Shown: positions 20,277 through 28,678 of the stretch, piece by piece
How positions within the stretch are numbered: the stretch's first letter is position 1
Layout: each line of letters begins with the position of its first letter
Source: Brackiella oedipodis DSM 13743
Lineage (GTDB): Bacteria > Pseudomonadota > Gammaproteobacteria > Burkholderiales > Burkholderiaceae_B
DNA: 64,000 nucleotides
Assembly (NCBI RefSeq): GCF_000621025.1
Contig: NZ_KK211205.1
Coordinates: 509,521-573,520 of the forward strand
Direction of reading: 5' to 3'
Translations under genes and position numbers: made by a program
The notes under the pieces: generated by a model
What the model saw: the letters and a program-made list of their open reading frames with translations, nothing else
Told to the model about the DNA's origin: nothing
The model's database searches: none

Positions 20277-20329
20277 TTAACGAATAATAGTTATTGTTGT
20301 CTAGACATCACTTTATATAGTAAACCAAA

Positions 20330-21121
20330 CTATTTTACTTGTGATTGTTGATGCTTGAGTTGAGCAAAATAATCGCGTGCCTTGGCCAGATCTTGAGCAT
20401 TATCAATACCTGGCGCGGGTGGGGTGGCACAGATAAATACCTGTATCTGATAACCCTGTTCAAGTGCCCGTAATTGTTCTAAGCACTCATGACGCTCGAG
20501 CTGACCTTGTGGCAGTTGCGGAAACTTCTTGAGGAAATGAGTGCGATACGCATACAAACCGATATGGTGATAGGCGGGGATATCTTCGGGCCATTGTGCG
20601 GGGGCTTGTTTAAAGGCCTCTCGACTCCATGGGATCGGAGCTCGAGAAAAATATAAGGCTTGGCCATTCTGCGCGCAAACCACTTTGACGGTATCGGTAT
20701 TGCATAATTGCTCGTAGCTAGCAATAGGATAGGCGCAGGTGGCTATCGATGCTTGACTATGTTGGTGTAAGCAAAGGGCGGCCTGATCAATGAGTGCGGG
20801 ATCAATAAAGGGCTCATCGCCTTGGACATTGACCACTATCGTCTGTTCATCAAGGTCGAGTTGTTGTACCGCTTCAGCCAGTCTATCGGTGCCAGAAGGA
20901 TGGTCGTTGCGCGTCATCAGAACCTGAATACCAGCAGCCGCCACCGCTTCATAAATCTGTGGGTCATCAGTGGCCACGTAGACTTCTTGGGCGCTCGATC
21001 GTAAGGCGCGTAACGCCGTATGCACTACTAAAGGATGCTCACCGAGCGGCGCGAGCATCTTGTTGGGAAGACGAGTAGAAGCCGCGCGAGCCGGTACGAT
21101 AGCAATAAACTTAGGGGTCAT
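20330..21121 (-). CDS. kdsB: 3-deoxy-manno-octulosonate cytidylyltransferase
   Basis: A 263-residue protein. The nucleotide-binding start FIAIVPARAASTRLPNKMLAPL is diagnostic, followed by VYVATDDPQI, the GTDRLAEA block and NVQGDEPFID. It activates Kdo with CTP to CMP-Kdo for lipopolysaccharide inner core synthesis in the cytosol. It sits 9 bp after the Trm112-like gene, in the lpxK-ycaR-kdsB order also known from E. coli. Confidence 0.97.
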   Translation of the reverse strand: MTPKFIAIVPARAASTRLPNKMLAPLGEHPLVVHTALRALRSSAQEVYVATDDPQIYEAVAAAGIQVLMTRNDHPSGTDRLAEAVQQLDLDEQTIVVNVQGDEPFIDPALIDQAALCLHQHSQASIATCAYPIASYEQLCNTDTVKVVCAQNGQALYFSRAPIPWSREAFKQAPAQWPEDIPAYHHIGLYAYRTHFLKKFPQLPQGQLERHECLEQLRALEQGYQIQVFICATPPAPGIDNAQDLAKARDYFAQLKHQQSQVK

Positions 21122-21130
21122 AGCGGCGTG

Positions 21131-21295
21131 TTAGTCGAGTTTGCGAGCTTTTTCGGGCAACATAATAGGGATACCGTTTTCGATAGGAAAAGCCAATTTG
21201 GCTTGCTCACTGATCAGCTCATTATGGTCTTTGTCAAATTTAAGTGGCCCCTTAGTGAGTGGGCAAACCATGGTTTTGAGAATGGCGGGGTGCAT
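21131..21295 (-). CDS. Trm112-family protein (YcaR / UPF0434)
   Basis: A short frame of 54 residues from ATG 21295 to TAA 21133-21131. It reads [20 protein letters not shown], then [20 protein letters not shown], the YcaR/UPF0434 pattern. Only one cysteine of the usual metal-binding set remains (Cys11), as in many members. The ATG follows the lpxK stop with no gap (TAA then ATG), so translation is coupled. The conserved position between lpxK and kdsB supports the call. The bacterial role is not settled. Confidence 0.9.
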   Translation of the reverse strand: MHPAILKTMVCPLTKGPLKFDKDHNELISEQAKLAFPIENGIPIMLPEKARKLD

Positions 21296-22375
21296 TTACG
21301 CTTCCTTCTGGTGAGTATTAAGTTTGTTTTCTACTATATCAAAAAAATCTGAGCGGCTGAATTGACTACTAATGCGTACAAACCAAAGCCGAGGATCATT
21401 AAATTGAGCACATTTTACGGCATCTTTCTCGGTCATCACAATTAAACTTTGCGGGATTTGTTGTAGCTCCTCTTGGTTAAAAACATGGTGATCCGCAAAG
21501 TAGCGCTGTTCTGCAGCGCTGATTCCAGCCTCTTTAAGGCTACTAAAAAAACGTTGAGGGTTGCCAATGGCGGCTATAGCGCATAGATCACTCGCACTAT
21601 GGCCATATTCTTGTAACCATTGTGAAACAGGCAAACGTCGACCTGTGACTAGATGCACTATTTCATCGATTTGGATATGCATGGTCAAATGCAGCGGCTT
21701 GGTCGCTCGACTACTCACCGCGTTGGGGCTTGGGTGCGAACTGAGATGGTTTTTGTTAGTGATCACAAAATCGACGTCTTGCAGGCGCTGCTTCGATTCG
21801 CGTAAGGGACCGGCCGGCAGGACACGGCCATTACCAATGCCACGCTCGTCTTGAATCACCAGTTCAAGATCGCGTTGCATGGCTAAGTGTTGTAAGCCGT
21901 CATCGGCAATAATGACATTCGTGTGTGGATAATCCTGAAAAACTTGGCGAATCGCTTTTTTTCTGTCAGGGTGCACAGCAATCGGCGCGTATTGGGCTAA
22001 CAGGCTGGGTTCATCGCCAATGCACTCCGGGCGAGCGCTTTGTTGGTAGGCGCTGCGGGCATGGGCACCGAGTTTTACGCCATAGCCGCGACTAATAATG
22101 GCGGGCTGCCAACCACGGGCCTGTAAGGCTTTGACAAGTGCCACGACGGTGGGGGTCTTGCCTGTGCCACCAACATAAATATTACCAACTACAATCACGG
22201 GACAAGGTGCTCGATATGAGGATTTAAGTCCCCAGTCGTAAAGTTTGCGCCGCAGCCCTTGGATACTCATATACAGCCAAGCAAATGGCAATAGGCATGT
22301 ACTTAGGCAGGTTTTATGTTGCCATTGCTGTTGCACAAAATCGTGACGGGAAGGTTGACCTGAGGTTTTTTTCAT
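21296..22375 (-). CDS. lpxK: tetraacyldisaccharide 4'-kinase
   Basis: A 359-residue protein. An N-terminal membrane anchor (LLPFAWLYMSIQGLR) precedes the Walker A-like VVGNIYVGGTGKTP, the ISRGYG block and the DDGLQH motif (IIADDGLQHLAMQRDLELVI). It phosphorylates the lipid A disaccharide precursor at the inner membrane. It is the first gene of the leftward run lpxK, Trm112-like, kdsB, adk, SDR, which joins envelope and nucleotide functions. Confidence 0.97.
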   Translation of the reverse strand: MKKTSGQPSRHDFVQQQWQHKTCLSTCLLPFAWLYMSIQGLRRKLYDWGLKSSYRAPCPVIVVGNIYVGGTGKTPTVVALVKALQARGWQPAIISRGYGVKLGAHARSAYQQSARPECIGDEPSLLAQYAPIAVHPDRKKAIRQVFQDYPHTNVIIADDGLQHLAMQRDLELVIQDERGIGNGRVLPAGPLRESKQRLQDVDFVITNKNHLSSHPSPNAVSSRATKPLHLTMHIQIDEIVHLVTGRRLPVSQWLQEYGHSASDLCAIAAIGNPQRFFSSLKEAGISAAEQRYFADHHVFNQEELQQIPQSLIVMTEKDAVKCAQFNDPRLWFVRISSQFSRSDFFDIVENKLNTHQKEA

Positions 22376-22859
22376 AGAGGTAACTCAAGAAGGTGGCCAA
22401 AAAAGTCATTGACCATGATGTCCATTTTAGTCGAGTGAGTATGCGATAATGATGCGATAGTGTAAACGTTTTTAGAAAATTTATGCGACTCTATGCTGGC
22501 CTAATCGAACAGTACCCAACAGTACCTAATGGTATGGCCAGTGTTTTAGTGTTGTGCATAACTTTTAATGTGACAGTAATGTTAAAGTTAAGCACAATTT
22601 CTGTGCATAACTTTGTGAATAAACGACTCACTAACAGCGTAGTTACTAGCTGTGACCGCTACTGGTTATAAATTAACCAATTTTAAATATTTCAAAAAAT
22701 ATTATATAAATCAATTGGTTATACTGTTTACTTAAAGATTGGCTTGATAAAAATGCGCTAAAACCCCTAATTCTCCTAGACAAATACGCAAAAATAACGA
22801 TGTGTGTAAAACTCAAATGCAGAAACTTAATAACAAGTAAATTTTTATAGTTTTTATCT
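22376..22859. other. gene-free divergent interval between lpxK and xseA
   Basis: No ORF with a ribosome site is seen. It must hold the promoters of lpxK (leftward) and xseA (rightward). The notable content is the DnaA-box-like cluster at 22553-22615; the right half is very AT-rich. Confidence 0.5.
22553..22615. promoter_or_regulatory. cluster of three DnaA-box-like motifs
   Basis: TGTGCATAACTTT occurs at 22553 and 22602 in direct orientation. Its near inverse AAAGTTAAGCACA is at 22584-22596. The reverse complement TTATGCACA fits the DnaA consensus TTWTNCACA in the two direct copies; the inverted copy has one mismatch. The last two copies also form an imperfect hairpin (22584-22614). Confidence 0.45.
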
Positions 22860-24272
22860 ATGAATCAGGACTTTTTAGTGCCCTCAGTCTTAACGGTGTC
22901 GCAACTCAACCAAACAGTCAGTGCGTGCCTTGATGACCATCTTGACCCGATGTGGATTAGTGGCGAGATCTCAAGTTTCACGCAAGCGGCATCAGGTCAT
23001 TGTTACTTTGTCCTCAAAGATGATAGGGCTGCAGTGCGCGCAGTGATGTTTCGTAGCAAAGCAATGGGCTTGAGTTTTCGCCCACGTACGGGCGCTCAAG
23101 TCGAGGTCTTGGCGCAAGCCACCCTATATCAAGCCAAGGGCGAGTTTCAGTTAGTCGTGCAACAAATGCGACCCGCTGGGCGCGGCGATTTATATGCCGA
23201 ATTCGAGCGGATTAAGTCTAAACTGCAACAAGAAGGACTTTTAGATGCTAGCCGCAAACGCCTCTTACCCCGACTACCGCAGCGGCTAGGAATTATTACC
23301 TCTTTGCAGGCGGCGGCGTTGCAAGATGTGCTGACAACACTCAAACGTCGTGCACCACATTTGGATATCTACCTCTATCCTGCCTTAGTGCAAGGTACGA
23401 ACGCCGCGGCCTCCATGATGGAGGCTTTGGCGCAGGCCATGAGCCGCCGTGATGTCGATGTGCTGCTGTTAGTACGGGGCGGAGGTAGTATGGAGGATTT
23501 ATGGTGCTTTAATGATGAAGCACTAGCGCGATTAATAGCGGCTTGCGAGTTACCGATTATCAGTGGTGTGGGCCATGAAACTGATTTTACGATTGCCGAT
23601 TTTGTGGCAGATGTGCGTGCGCCAACGCCGACGGCGGCGGCTGAGCTAGTCACTGAACCTATTTTTGCGCTTAGACAGCGACTGCAAGATTATGCCCAGA
23701 CGATCCCAAACCGCATGCGTCGTTTATTGGATTACAAAGCCATGACCTTAGATAGTCAGGCAGGTCGTTTATTGTCACCTAAGCAACTTTTAGGGCAGGC
23801 GCTACAATCGCTGCGATTTGCTCAAAGCCATTTACAACAAAGCATTGAGCACTTTTTACTGCAAAAAAATCACAGCTTGCAATGGCAACAAAAACAAATC
23901 CAATATTTACAGCCATCCTTAGAGCAAGCACAACAACGCTTGACGTCTCTAGAACAACGCTTGCAGCAACTCAGACAACAAGCCTTAACACAGACGCAAG
24001 GGCTGTTAGAAGGGCAAAAGCAAACGCTGAATTATCTAGGACAGCGTTTACAACATCATATGCGCTATGCTCATCAGTGGCATACCGAAAGCTTGCAAAC
24101 GCTACGGCGACAGTTGCAGGCACTTAGCCCCAATGCGGTGTTACAGCGAGGCTATGCGATTGTTTATGATGAGCAGGGTCAAGTGGTGACCGAGGCGCAA
24201 CGTTTGGCTCCAGAGCAACGTCTGCGCTTGCAATTACAAGATGCACAACGTTGGGTCACTGTCGACAATTAA
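22860..24272 (+). CDS. xseA: exodeoxyribonuclease VII large subunit
   Basis: A 470-residue protein. The N-terminal OB-fold (about 1-105) includes DPMWISGEISSFTQAASGHCYFVLKDD. The catalytic domain has IGIITSLQAAALQDVLTTLKRR, LLVRGGGSMEDLWCFNDE, and GVGHETDFTIADFVAD with RAPTPTAAAELV. It is followed by a long glutamine-rich coiled-coil (about 280-440). With XseB it degrades single-stranded DNA from both ends and acts in repair and ssDNA turnover. xseB is not in this window. Confidence 0.97.
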   Translation: MNQDFLVPSVLTVSQLNQTVSACLDDHLDPMWISGEISSFTQAASGHCYFVLKDDRAAVRAVMFRSKAMGLSFRPRTGAQVEVLAQATLYQAKGEFQLVVQQMRPAGRGDLYAEFERIKSKLQQEGLLDASRKRLLPRLPQRLGIITSLQAAALQDVLTTLKRRAPHLDIYLYPALVQGTNAAASMMEALAQAMSRRDVDVLLLVRGGGSMEDLWCFNDEALARLIAACELPIISGVGHETDFTIADFVADVRAPTPTAAAELVTEPIFALRQRLQDYAQTIPNRMRRLLDYKAMTLDSQAGRLLSPKQLLGQALQSLRFAQSHLQQSIEHFLLQKNHSLQWQQKQIQYLQPSLEQAQQRLTSLEQRLQQLRQQALTQTQGLLEGQKQTLNYLGQRLQHHMRYAHQWHTESLQTLRRQLQALSPNAVLQRGYAIVYDEQGQVVTEAQRLAPEQRLRLQLQDAQRWVTVDN

Positions 24273-24309
24273 AAACCTGTATATGCTTTTGGGGCGATGC
24301 CAAATCTGG

Positions 24310-24343
24310 CCGTTAGGGTCACAACAACACGCCTAGCGGTTTT
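24310..24343 (+). terminator. probable xseA terminator
   Basis: The stem CCGTTAGG/CCTAGCGG (24310-24317 with 24332-24339, one wobble pair) is followed by four T, 38 bp after the xseA stop. Confidence 0.6.
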
Positions 24344-24370
24344 GGCTCAATAACTCTGAATAATGAGTGC

Positions 24371-24736
24371 TTAGAGGCAGGATTTAAGCAGGACGGTAAT
24401 CTCTTGATCCACAGGTTGCGGTTGATAAACAATTAATTGCGCGCGTTGAGAACGGCCGCTGCCAATGGCGTAGCCATCGACAGTGATACGCGCCAATGGG
24501 CGATCTGGATTGTCAGAGGGTATTTTGCCTTCGTATAAATTGGCAGTGCTAGCGCGCATATTACCCGCGGGATAGACACTTTGAATTTTGCGTTTCAGGC
24601 ACTCCGCGACAAGATTAGGTTCGGGTTGGGTGGTGGTTTGATCGATAGTTTTGACATAACCATCGGAGGTATGATTGGCAGAAACACAAGCGCTTAGCGA
24701 CAGTGCCAGGCTAGCGAATAGAATCGGTGTTTTCAT
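24371..24736 (-). CDS. small outer-membrane-type lipoprotein, unknown function
   Basis: The open frame reaches back to 24805, but the ATG at 24736 is chosen. It begins a lipoprotein signal (MKTPILFASLALSLSACVSA, lipobox LSAC) and overlaps the DUF192 stop by 4 bp (ATGA), a coupling arrangement. The mature part is about 100 residues, with a Thr/Gln-rich start and two further cysteines (AECLKRK, LLKSCL). I do not recognise the family. Cotranscription with the DUF192 gene suggests a shared envelope role. Confidence 0.72.
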   Translation of the reverse strand: MKTPILFASLALSLSACVSANHTSDGYVKTIDQTTTQPEPNLVAECLKRKIQSVYPAGNMRASTANLYEGKIPSDNPDRPLARITVDGYAIGSGRSQRAQLIVYQPQPVDQEITVLLKSCL

Positions 24737-25281
24737 AATGATCCAGTTAAAAATTGAGGTAAAACAATTGTAGCACCGGCCTCGATAGCTCGAGATGTAA
24801 ACCAACCCTGAGGTACCTCGAGTGCGTACTGGCTAGGTGCAGGACTGCAGACAGTCTCTTCGTTAAGGGGCTGTAAATCAAAGATGGCTTGAATCCTCAG
24901 ATTGGCGTCTATATAGGCGATCGATAAGGGCACAGTGGTGTTTTTCATCCAAAAACAGAGTGCTTGTGGCCGCACATACACAAATAACATGCCCTGCGCT
25001 GGATCCAGCTGCTTACGAAACATTAAGCCATCACTGCGTTGTTTGGCCGTGCGTGCCAATTGCACGGAGAGCGCTTGATCAGCGACCCATAAGGTGTAAT
25101 AAGGCAGGTCAGTCGTACTGGTTGTGGCCGGGGGTGCCGTAGGGGTAGTAGGGGTAGGTGATGCTGCAAGCGCATGGGCGGTTCCCGCGAATAAGCACGT
25201 AAAGTGTACGCTCAGCCAAAATTTATAAAATCTAGCCAGTGACCACGACGCTAATCGTGGGCAAGCAGGGAACCGCCGCAT
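24733..25281 (-). CDS. DUF192 family exported protein
   Basis: The frame extends to a TTG at 25311, but the ATG at 25281 (MRRFPACPRLASW) is the likelier start and gives 182 residues. A hydrophobic export signal (about residues 18-38) is followed by a Pro/Thr-rich linker and a DUF192 domain. That domain has family landmarks QRSDGLMFRKQL, GMLFVYVRP, FWMKNTTVPLSIAYID and VLEVPQGW-like ALEVPQGWF. DUF192 is a small beta-barrel of unknown function, usually periplasmic. Confidence 0.85.
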   Translation of the reverse strand: MRRFPACPRLASWSLARFYKFWLSVHFTCLFAGTAHALAASPTPTTPTAPPATTSTTDLPYYTLWVADQALSVQLARTAKQRSDGLMFRKQLDPAQGMLFVYVRPQALCFWMKNTTVPLSIAYIDANLRIQAIFDLQPLNEETVCSPAPSQYALEVPQGWFTSRAIEAGATIVLPQFLTGSL

Positions 25282-25321
25282 ACTAAAGAGAGGGGTGAAG
25301 AAGTATGTCAAAAATCAGCAA

Positions 25322-25357
25322 CACAAAAACCCAAATTGAGAAATTTGGGTTTTTGTG
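25322..25357 (-). terminator. terminator of the cold-shock gene
   Basis: A 16-bp stem of CACAAAAACCCAAATT and its complement (25322-25337 with 25342-25357) with a GAGA loop lies 18 bp past the csp stop. The T run is inside the stem. Confidence 0.85.
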
Positions 25358-25375
25358 AAAATATAAGAGGAAGTA

Positions 25376-25609
25376 TTAAGCGGCGTTAATGTCTAAGGCT
25401 TGTTTACCTTTAGGGCCATCAGTAATGATAAAACTTACTTTTTGACCTTCTTTGAGAGTTTTGAAACCGCTCATTTGGATTGAAGAAAAATGGGCGAACA
25501 AGTCCTCCCCGCCTGCTTCTGGTGTGATGAAACCAAAGCCCTTAGCGTCGTTAAACCATTTAACAGTGCCAAGTTGTTTTTGTTCGTTGTTGCTGTTTAC
25601 TTCTGACAT
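25376..25609 (-). CDS. CspA-family cold-shock protein
   Basis: A 77-residue protein. A short polar N-terminal extension precedes a cold-shock domain with RNP1 KGFGFITPE and RNP2-like DLFAHFSSI, then the closing [10 protein letters not shown]. It binds single-stranded RNA/DNA and likely acts as an RNA chaperone. A consensus promoter lies about 100 bp upstream, and the leader contains hairpins, as in cold-regulated csp mRNAs. Whether it is cold-induced cannot be told from sequence. Confidence 0.95.
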   Translation of the reverse strand: MSEVNSNNEQKQLGTVKWFNDAKGFGFITPEAGGEDLFAHFSSIQMSGFKTLKEGQKVSFIITDGPKGKQALDINAA

Positions 25610-25645
25610 ACTACTGCCCTTAATTTGCTGATATATTTATAATCG

Positions 25646-25708
25646 TTAGAGTAACAAAAGTGTTACTCTAAGGTCTGAAATGAGCAATTGTTAATCACTC
25701 ATTAACAA
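25646..25708 (-). promoter_or_regulatory. structured csp leader: 11-bp hairpin plus inverted repeat at the transcription start
   Basis: TTAGAGTAACA (25646-25656) pairs exactly with TGTTACTCTAA (25661-25671) across a 4-nt loop inside the predicted 5' UTR. A second inverted repeat, TTGTTAAT/ATTAACAA (25688-25695 with 25701-25708), straddles the expected start site next to the -10 and may be an operator. Confidence 0.6.
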
Positions 25709-25736
25709 TAATGCGTGCAAAGTTACGAATTGTCAA
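25708..25736 (-). promoter_or_regulatory. promoter of the cold-shock gene
   Basis: On the minus strand, a perfect TTGACA (25736-25731), a 17-bp spacer and CATTAT (25713-25708) predict a leader of about 90 nt. Confidence 0.75.
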
Positions 25737-25831
25737 CAACCATTAGTGGTACTTTTGCAAAAAAGCCATGTTTATACGGGTTTTTGTATTTTTAACTTAT
25801 ATAAAGCAATATAGATATATATAAAAGCAAT

Positions 25832-26137
25832 ATGACTACAGTTAAGGACACTCAAAAAAATAAAGTCACGACCACCATCAAACCGCCACCTATGTATGCT
25901 GTGCTTTTACACAATGACGATTTCACGACCATGGATTTTGTCGAAGAAGTGTTACAGCGGTTTTTTGCGATGGACATGATGAAGGCACGCTCTGTTATGC
26001 TAGAAGTACATACCAAAGGCGAAGCGATTTGTGGTGTGTATACTTATGATATTGCACAGACTAAAGTCAGCCTGGTGCTGAATTTCTCGGCTGACCATGG
26101 GCAACCATTACAATGTTCTTGTCGACCAATTGACTAA
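25832..26137 (+). CDS. clpS: ClpS adaptor protein
   Basis: A 101-residue protein. An unstructured N-terminus is followed by the ClpS core: MYAVLLHNDDFTTMDFVEEVLQRFF (with the substrate-pocket Asn-Asp-Asp), then VMLEVHTKGEAICGVYTYDIAQTK. It delivers N-degron substrates to ClpAP. It starts without a clear Shine-Dalgarno and lies 11 bp before clpA, the usual clpS-clpA pair. Confidence 0.96.
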   Translation: MTTVKDTQKNKVTTTIKPPPMYAVLLHNDDFTTMDFVEEVLQRFFAMDMMKARSVMLEVHTKGEAICGVYTYDIAQTKVSLVLNFSADHGQPLQCSCRPID

Positions 26138-26148
26138 AGAGTACGCGC

Positions 26149-28563
26149 ATGATTTCTCAAGAATTAGAAAAAACTATTCACCTAGCCTATGCGACGGCTA
26201 GAGCTCATCGACACGAGATGGTGACGCTTGAGCATTTATTGCTGGCTTTACTCGACAATAAGATTGCCGCCAAAGCGCTCAAAATTCTTGGCGCCGATAT
26301 CAATGTACTGCGTGACCGTCTGGTGAGTTTTATTATTTCAAGTACGCCAGAAATGAATGACAATGAGACTGAGCCACAACCAACGCTTGGTTTCCAACGC
26401 GTCATCCAGAAGGCTGTCATGCACATGAGTGCCGATGAGAAACCGCAAGCCAACGGTGCGCATTTATTGGCCGCAGTGCTCTCAGAAAAAGACTCTTTTG
26501 CCGCTTATTTTCTTGGCAATCAAGGTATTAATCTCAGCGATGTTCTGGAATATACCATTGTGCATCTGCCTGAACCTGATATCGATCTCTCCAAATTACG
26601 TCCCGAACCTAACGCTGAGCTTGAGCATCAGGCGGATGAAGCCGATACTCCGGAGCCAGATCCTGACCCTGTCAACAAAGCCCGTTCGCCGTTAGAGCAA
26701 TTTACGGTGAATTTAAGCCAATTGGCCGCCAGAAATAAGATGGACCCGCTGATTGGTCGCGAGCAAGAAGTCGAACGTGTGATCCAAGTACTTTGTCGGC
26801 GCCGCAAGAATAATCCCTTGCTCGTAGGTGAGGCAGGCGTGGGCAAAACCGCCATTGCTGAAGGGCTAGCACAGCGCATTATTAACGGACAAGTACCGGA
26901 ATTATTGGCCAAAACCAAGGTCTATGCACTGGATATGGGATCGCTATTGGCAGGTACTAAATACCGCGGTGATTTTGAGCAGCGCCTCAAAGCGATTCTT
27001 AAGCAACTTAAACAACAACCCGATAGTGTCTTATTTATCGATGAGATTCACTCGATTATTGGAGCTGGCTCGACGACGGGTGGCACCATGGACGCCAGTA
27101 ACCTGCTGAAACCGGCCTTATCCTCCGGCGCACTGCGTTGCATGGGCGCTACTACCTACAAAGAATACCGTAGTATTTTCGAAAAAGACCATGCCTTATC
27201 GCGTCGCTTCCAAAAAGTCGAAATTACCGAACCTTCAGAGCAAAAAACCATCGCCATTCTGAACGGTCTCAAAGATCGATTCGAAAAACATCATAAAGTG
27301 CGTTATACGCAAGCGGCTATCAAAGCAGCGGTTGAACTGTCATCGCGCTATATTACCGATCGTTTCTTACCCGATAAAGCGATTGATGTGCTCGATGAGA
27401 CGGGGGCCGCACAGCATTTATTAGCGCCTTCCAAACGTCGCAAGGTTCTTGGCAAGGCCGAAGTGCAAGCCGTCATCTCCAAAATGGTCCGTATTCCACA
27501 AGCGTCAGTGGCGAGCAGTGAAATTGCCAAGCTCAAAACGCTAGAGGCCGATCTCAAGGGCTTAGTCTATGGTCAAGACAAGGCTATCCAAGCCTTGGTG
27601 GCTGCCATGAAAATGTCCTACGCGGGTCTGATAAAAGCCGAAAAGCCCATAGGTTCCTTCTTGTTTACGGGGCCTACCGGGGTTGGAAAGACCGAGGTTG
27701 CCAAACAATTAGCCAATTTACTGGGCATAGAGTTATTGCGCTTTGATATGTCCGAATACATGGAAGCACATACGGTGTCGCGTCTGATTGGCGCGCCTCC
27801 GGGATATGTCGGTCATGACCAAGGAGGGCTCCTCGTTGAGGCCGTCAATAAGCATCCTTATTGTGTGCTGCTTCTCGATGAAATCGAAAAAGCCCATCCA
27901 GACGTCTTTAATGTTTTACTGCAAGTCATGGACTATGGCACCTTGACGGATAGCTTTGGCCGTAAAGCTGATTTTAGCCATGTTGTCTTGATTATGACCA
28001 GTAATGCGGGGGCGCAAGTACTTAACCGCAGCAGTATTGGCTTTAATAATCGTCGTCAAGTGGGCGATGAAATGAACGAGATCAAACGTACCTTCACCCC
28101 TGAGTTTAGAAATCGACTGGACGCTATTATTAGTTTCGCGCCCCTTAATCAAGCGATTATTTTACAAGTGGTCGATAAGTTCCTGGCTGAGTTGCAAAAA
28201 CAATTAAGTACCAAAAATGTAGAAATTAGCTTTACTGAGGCGACACGAAATTATCTTGTAAAACATGGTTTTGATCCACTGATGGGCGCGCGTCCTATGC
28301 AACGGATTATCCAAGATAAGATCCGCCAAGCCTTGGCTGAGGAGTTACTCTTTGGTCGTCTGGCTGAGGGGGGTAATGTCGTCGTGGATATTTCTGCCAA
28401 TGGTGAGACTAAGCTCGATTTTCACAAAAAATCGACGACCAATTCTGCCAGCACTAAATCCAGCAAAAAAACCACGCGGCCATCGGCTAAAAAATCGAGC
28501 AAAAAAGATTCTCGCAAAACCTCGGCCAAGTCCAAATCCAAAAAAACCGACATGGTCTATTAG
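26149..28563 (+). CDS. clpA: ATP-dependent Clp protease ATPase subunit ClpA
   Basis: An 804-residue protein. A ClpN double repeat (about 1-150) precedes AAA module 1 (Walker [10 protein letters not shown], Walker [10 protein letters not shown]) and AAA module 2 (Walker [10 protein letters not shown], Walker [12 protein letters not shown]). A SIGF tripeptide loop for ClpP docking lies in the second module. It unfolds substrates for ClpP. E. coli ClpA has 758 residues; the excess is a C-terminal tail of about 47 residues, almost only Lys, Ser, Thr, Ala and Arg, that is not part of the family core. Confidence 0.97.
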   Translation: MISQELEKTIHLAYATARAHRHEMVTLEHLLLALLDNKIAAKALKILGADINVLRDRLVSFIISSTPEMNDNETEPQPTLGFQRVIQKAVMHMSADEKPQANGAHLLAAVLSEKDSFAAYFLGNQGINLSDVLEYTIVHLPEPDIDLSKLRPEPNAELEHQADEADTPEPDPDPVNKARSPLEQFTVNLSQLAARNKMDPLIGREQEVERVIQVLCRRRKNNPLLVGEAGVGKTAIAEGLAQRIINGQVPELLAKTKVYALDMGSLLAGTKYRGDFEQRLKAILKQLKQQPDSVLFIDEIHSIIGAGSTTGGTMDASNLLKPALSSGALRCMGATTYKEYRSIFEKDHALSRRFQKVEITEPSEQKTIAILNGLKDRFEKHHKVRYTQAAIKAAVELSSRYITDRFLPDKAIDVLDETGAAQHLLAPSKRRKVLGKAEVQAVISKMVRIPQASVASSEIAKLKTLEADLKGLVYGQDKAIQALVAAMKMSYAGLIKAEKPIGSFLFTGPTGVGKTEVAKQLANLLGIELLRFDMSEYMEAHTVSRLIGAPPGYVGHDQGGLLVEAVNKHPYCVLLLDEIEKAHPDVFNVLLQVMDYGTLTDSFGRKADFSHVVLIMTSNAGAQVLNRSSIGFNNRRQVGDEMNEIKRTFTPEFRNRLDAIISFAPLNQAIILQVVDKFLAELQKQLSTKNVEISFTEATRNYLVKHGFDPLMGARPMQRIIQDKIRQALAEELLFGRLAEGGNVVVDISANGETKLDFHKKSTTNSASTKSSKKTTRPSAKKSSKKDSRKTSAKSKSKKTDMVY

Positions 28564-28601
28564 TGTAATCATCAATCGCCTTTCTACTACGGAAGTGCCA
28601 T

Positions 28602-28640
28602 AATAGCGCCCGAATAAATAGCACGGGTGCTATTTTTTTT
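28602..28640 (+). terminator. clpA terminator
   Basis: Two overlapping hairpins share the right arm GCTATT (AATAGC...CGGG...GCTATT, and AATAGCAC against GTGCTATT), followed by eight T and a second T run. This is a strong terminator 40-75 bp after the clpA stop. Confidence 0.85.
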
Positions 28641-28678
28641 GTTTTTTGTAACCGTGCTTAAGTAGAAAAGGAATTAGT

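Noticed and set aside
22483-22671. 62-residue plus-strand ORF in the lpxK-xseA interval
   Set aside because: It runs across the DnaA-box-like repeats and has no ribosome site; composition is not protein-like.
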